From NCBI GenBank assembly GCA_002686955.1, contig NYZA01000215.1:1-6343 (forward strand): DNA of 6,343 bases, in the 5' to 3' direction. The notes under the pieces were generated by a model that worked only from the letters and a program-made list of their open reading frames with translations, was not told the DNA's origin and did no database searches. The number at the start of each line of letters is the position of its first letter. The first letter of the stretch is position 1. This document shows positions 4,208 through 6,343 of the stretch, piece by piece. A program made the position numbers and the translations under genes. Origin of the DNA: Gemmatimonadota bacterium. GTDB lineage: Bacteria > GCA-2686955.

Positions 4208-6343
4208 ATGAAGAACCTCGTTGCGGTAGGGGTGATTCTGGGCGGCCCGCTCGCCTCCGCGGATCCGATCTCATTCAACGCCACAGTGCTCGCCGAGCTC
4301 CCCCTTCTCTCCGCCGGTGGATGCGCCGGTATCTGGGGTGAGGGAGAGATGGTCATCGTGGCGCTCAGAGACGGTGGTGCCTCGCTCGTCGACGTGTCGG
4401 ATCCCGAGGATCCGATCGAAACCGCGGTGTGGAATCCTGCAAACGTCTTTGTTCAGGATGTGAAGATGGGCAGGGGATATGCTGCTGTTTCGAGCGAGAC
4501 CTACGATGGAATTGGTGTCTATGTACTCGACATCTCAGATCCCTCTTCTCCGCATGAGGTGGGGCGCATCGAAGTTGCCGGCGGGACCGAGGCGTGTCGC
4601 AACACCTGGTTCGATTCGACCGGTTTTCTGTACTGCGCGATCACGAGTGTAGCTTCCGATGATCAGGTGAGGATCTTCGATGCTCGCGATGTTCAGAACA
4701 TCGTTCAGGTCGGCGCATTCGAGCATTCCGGACCGGCCGCCGGGAACGATATCGGCATCAGCGACATGATGGTCCACGACGGGATTATCTACATGGCATG
4801 GCTCGAGGGTGGGTTGGTGATCGCCGATGTGAGCGATCCTTCGAATCCCGTCCAGATCGGGGGGAACATCTTCCACGAGGCGAGCTACACGAACAACGCC
4901 TGGCCGATCGGGAGCGGCGAGTACGTTCTGACGACCGATGAGATCGTCGGGGGACATGTGAGGGTTTGGGATGTACGCGATCCGGAAGCGGTCGTTCAGG
5001 TCGGCGAGTACCTTTCGAGCGCCGAGGCGATCGTCCACAACGCCTATGTGAAGGGGGAGCTGGCCTATGTCTCGTACTACGAAGATGGAGTGCGAATTGT
5101 AGATATCGCCGATCCCACGAATCCGGTCGAGGTCGCTTTTCACGACACCTTTCCGTATGAAACAAGGGGGGAATTCGCTGGGAACTGGGGTGTCTGGCCC
5201 TTCGCATCGGAGGGAAACGAACCGGGGGAGCCGGAAGAGATCTACCTCTCCGATCTTCAAGGCAAGATGGTGGTTGTCGGGCTCGACGGCCCTCGCAGGG
5301 CCCGTGTGTCGGGCACGGTGCGGTACGCCGATGACGGATCAGCGGCGTCGTTGGCGACCGTTCGGATCCGCGAGAGTGGACGGCACGCTCGCAGCGACTC
5401 GGAGGGTTGGTATTCGCTCTCTACGGGCGCGGCCGGCTTGAAGCTCGATGTTTCCGGTTTTGAAGTCGTCTCGGATTCCTTCGAAGTGTCGTTGTCGCCG
5501 GGCGATGATCTGCGGCGTGATCTGTCGGTGGATCGGTCGCCGAGCCCCGCGGTGGTGATCGCCGACGATGATGGCGGCTTCGATCGACAAGATCCGCTCG
5601 AGCAGTGGCTCGATGAGCTGTCCTTACCGTGGCTCACCTGGGATGCGAGTGTGGATGGTCCCCTGCCGGCGACCGCGATCGAGCATTTCGATCCGCGACC
5701 GGTTCTGATCTGGATGACCGGCGATGCGGTCGTGGGGACCCTCGAAGAGGCGGAAAAGGACAGCCTGGGCGCGCTCGTCGAGATCGGCTATTCGGTCTGT
5801 CTGAACGGACAGTACATCGGCGATGAGTTGGGACCGGGCGATGCCTGGCTCTCGGAACGCTTCGGCGCCGAGCATGTCGAAGATCTCGTGGGTGTGCCGA
5901 TCCTCGAAGGGATCGAATCCGATCCGATCGCCGGCGGAATGTTGATTCGCCTGGATAGGCAGACGCCGGAGCGAGCTCAGATTTCGCCCGGCGAGGCCGC
6001 GCCGATCGGCGAGGCCGAGCCGATTCTCGCCTACGCTGGATCGGAGCGATTCGCGGGCATCCGCAGAGAGAGGGCCGGAGTCCGCACGGTCTTTCTGGAG
6101 TTCGGGCTGGAAGGGATCGACAACGAATCGGGGTTCACCGAGCCGACACTTTTTCTGCGAAATCTGCTCACCTGGCTCGGCGCACCGGTCTCTGTTCAGG
6201 ACGGGTCGGGGGGGGCTCCCGAAGCGATCTCCGCGCGCCTTCTTCAGAACACACCGAATCCCTTCAATCCGAACACCACGATCCGAATCCGAATCCCCGA
6301 ATCTTCGCCGGGCGGTCTCGTGCGGCTCACCGTCCACGATATC
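4208..6343 (+). CDS. Secreted modular protein: LVIVD beta-propeller, regulatory-like beta domain, Rossmann-like domain and FlgD-like sorting tail (3' end outside window)
   Basis: The frame is open for 712 codons to the right edge. Residues 1-18 look like a signal peptide cleaved after ASA. Residues about 48-361 hold seven degenerate LVIVD-type repeats, such as GLVIADVSDPSNPVQIG (202-218) and GVRIVDIADPTNPVEV (294-309), which predict a beta-propeller on the cell surface or outside the cell. Residues about 366-441 (ARVSGTVRYADDGS, later SDSEGWYSL) match a carboxypeptidase-regulatory-like beta domain. Residues about 447-660 start with AVVIADDDGG and include PVLIWMTGDAV and SVCLNGQYIG, a Rossmann or glutamine-amidotransferase-like fold seen in secreted FCB proteins, without a recognisable catalytic triad. 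From about 678, LLQNTPNPFNPNTTIRIRIP opens a FlgD-like/type IX secretion C-terminal domain, of which only the beginning is present. The protein is probably a surface or secreted binding protein; its ligand is unknown. It is likely cotranscribed with the lipoprotein gene. Confidence 0.85.
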   Translation, partial: MKNLVAVGVILGGPLASADPISFNATVLAELPLLSAGGCAGIWGEGEMVIVALRDGGASLVDVSDPEDPIETAVWNPANVFVQDVKMGRGYAAVSSETYDGIGVYVLDISDPSSPHEVGRIEVAGGTEACRNTWFDSTGFLYCAITSVASDDQVRIFDARDVQNIVQVGAFEHSGPAAGNDIGISDMMVHDGIIYMAWLEGGLVIADVSDPSNPVQIGGNIFHEASYTNNAWPIGSGEYVLTTDEIVGGHVRVWDVRDPEAVVQVGEYLSSAEAIVHNAYVKGELAYVSYYEDGVRIVDIADPTNPVEVAFHDTFPYETRGEFAGNWGVWPFASEGNEPGEPEEIYLSDLQGKMVVVGLDGPRRARVSGTVRYADDGSAASLATVRIRESGRHARSDSEGWYSLSTGAAGLKLDVSGFEVVSDSFEVSLSPGDDLRRDLSVDRSPSPAVVIADDDGGFDRQDPLEQWLDELSLPWLTWDASVDGPLPATAIEHFDPRPVLIWMTGDAVVGTLEEAEKDSLGALVEIGYSVCLNGQYIGDELGPGDAWLSERFGAEHVEDLVGVPILEGIESDPIAGGMLIRLDRQTPERAQISPGEAAPIGEAEPILAYAGSERFAGIRRERAGVRTVFLEFGLEGIDNESGFTEPTLFLRNLLTWLGAPVSVQDGSGGAPEAISARLLQNTPNPFNPNTTIRIRIPESSPGGLVRLTVHDI
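4349..5290 (+). repeat. Seven degenerate LVIVD-type protein repeats
   Basis: The repeat unit is a strand pattern of the type G-x-V-x-I-x-D-V-x-D-P-x-x-P-x-x-V-G. Copies end near the DP positions D65-P66, D111-P112, D161-V162 (degenerate), D210-P211, D258-P259 and D302-P303. A weak seventh copy (KMVVVGLDG) lies at about 353-361. The spacing of roughly 45-55 residues is that of one propeller blade per repeat, so seven blades are predicted. The count was made by eye. Confidence 0.65.
6239..6343 (+). other. Start of the FlgD-like/type IX secretion C-terminal sorting domain
   Basis: Residues 678-712 of the propeller gene read LLQNTPNPFNPNTTIRIRIP and then LVRLTVHDI. The NPFNP motif followed by alternating hydrophobic strands is the hallmark of the C-terminal domains that FCB-group bacteria attach to secreted proteins. 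In typical members about 50 further residues with a 'G.V.tL..G....G.....W.G.d..G' pattern follow, beyond the window. The gene therefore probably ends soon after the right edge. Confidence 0.8.

Noticed and set aside
4535-5260. A 241-codon minus-strand open frame
   Set aside because: It lies opposite the LVIVD repeats. Its periodic look (repeated DHH and HIGD-like runs) simply mirrors the sense-strand repeats.
5624-6337. A 237-codon minus-strand open frame
   Set aside because: It is antisense to the Rossmann-like and tail domains and has no recognisable motif or good ribosome-binding site.

Overview
The window is GC-rich and almost entirely coding: five genes, two of them cut by the window edges. 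The likely source is an uncultured bacterium of the FCB superphylum, in the style of Candidatus Eisenbacteria, Krumholzibacteriota or Latescibacterota. This guess rests on the high GC content, on a large secreted protein ending in a PNPFNPNTTI-type FlgD-like/type IX secretion tail, and on that protein's mix of LVIVD repeats, a regulatory-like beta domain and a Rossmann-like domain. It is an inference from style, not a taxonomic proof.

Layout. Positions 1-1057 (minus strand) hold the N-terminal 352 codons of a lipoprotein resembling the family 5 (oligopeptide/nickel) ABC-transporter solute-binding proteins; its 3' end is outside the window. A 122-base divergent intergenic region (1058-1179) follows. 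It contains a good sigma70-like promoter for the minus-strand gene and a weaker candidate for the plus-strand genes. From 1180 to the right edge four genes run on the plus strand with no usable gap: tldD (1180-2520), a tldE/pmbA-like partner (2532-3767), a small YtkA/FixH-like lipoprotein (about 3774-4205), and the first 712 codons of a modular secreted beta-propeller protein (4208-6343).

How the genes fit together. TldD carries the HEXXXH zinc motif and the late Cys, whereas the second paralogue lacks HEXXXH. This is the arrangement of the TldD/TldE heterodimeric cytoplasmic metalloprotease. The two downstream products carry export signals, so they are not obvious partners of a cytoplasmic protease. 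The spacing (11, 6 and 2 bases) and a ribosome-binding site inside the preceding gene suggest one transcript, which could be functional or merely genomic packing. The divergent solute-binding protein raises the possibility of a peptide uptake and peptide degradation theme, but no transporter permease or ATPase is visible here.

No clearly new system is demonstrated. The most interesting points are the linkage of TldD/E to two exported proteins, the domain architecture of the last gene, the tightly packed divergent promoter region, and a strong excess of the tetranucleotide GATC.
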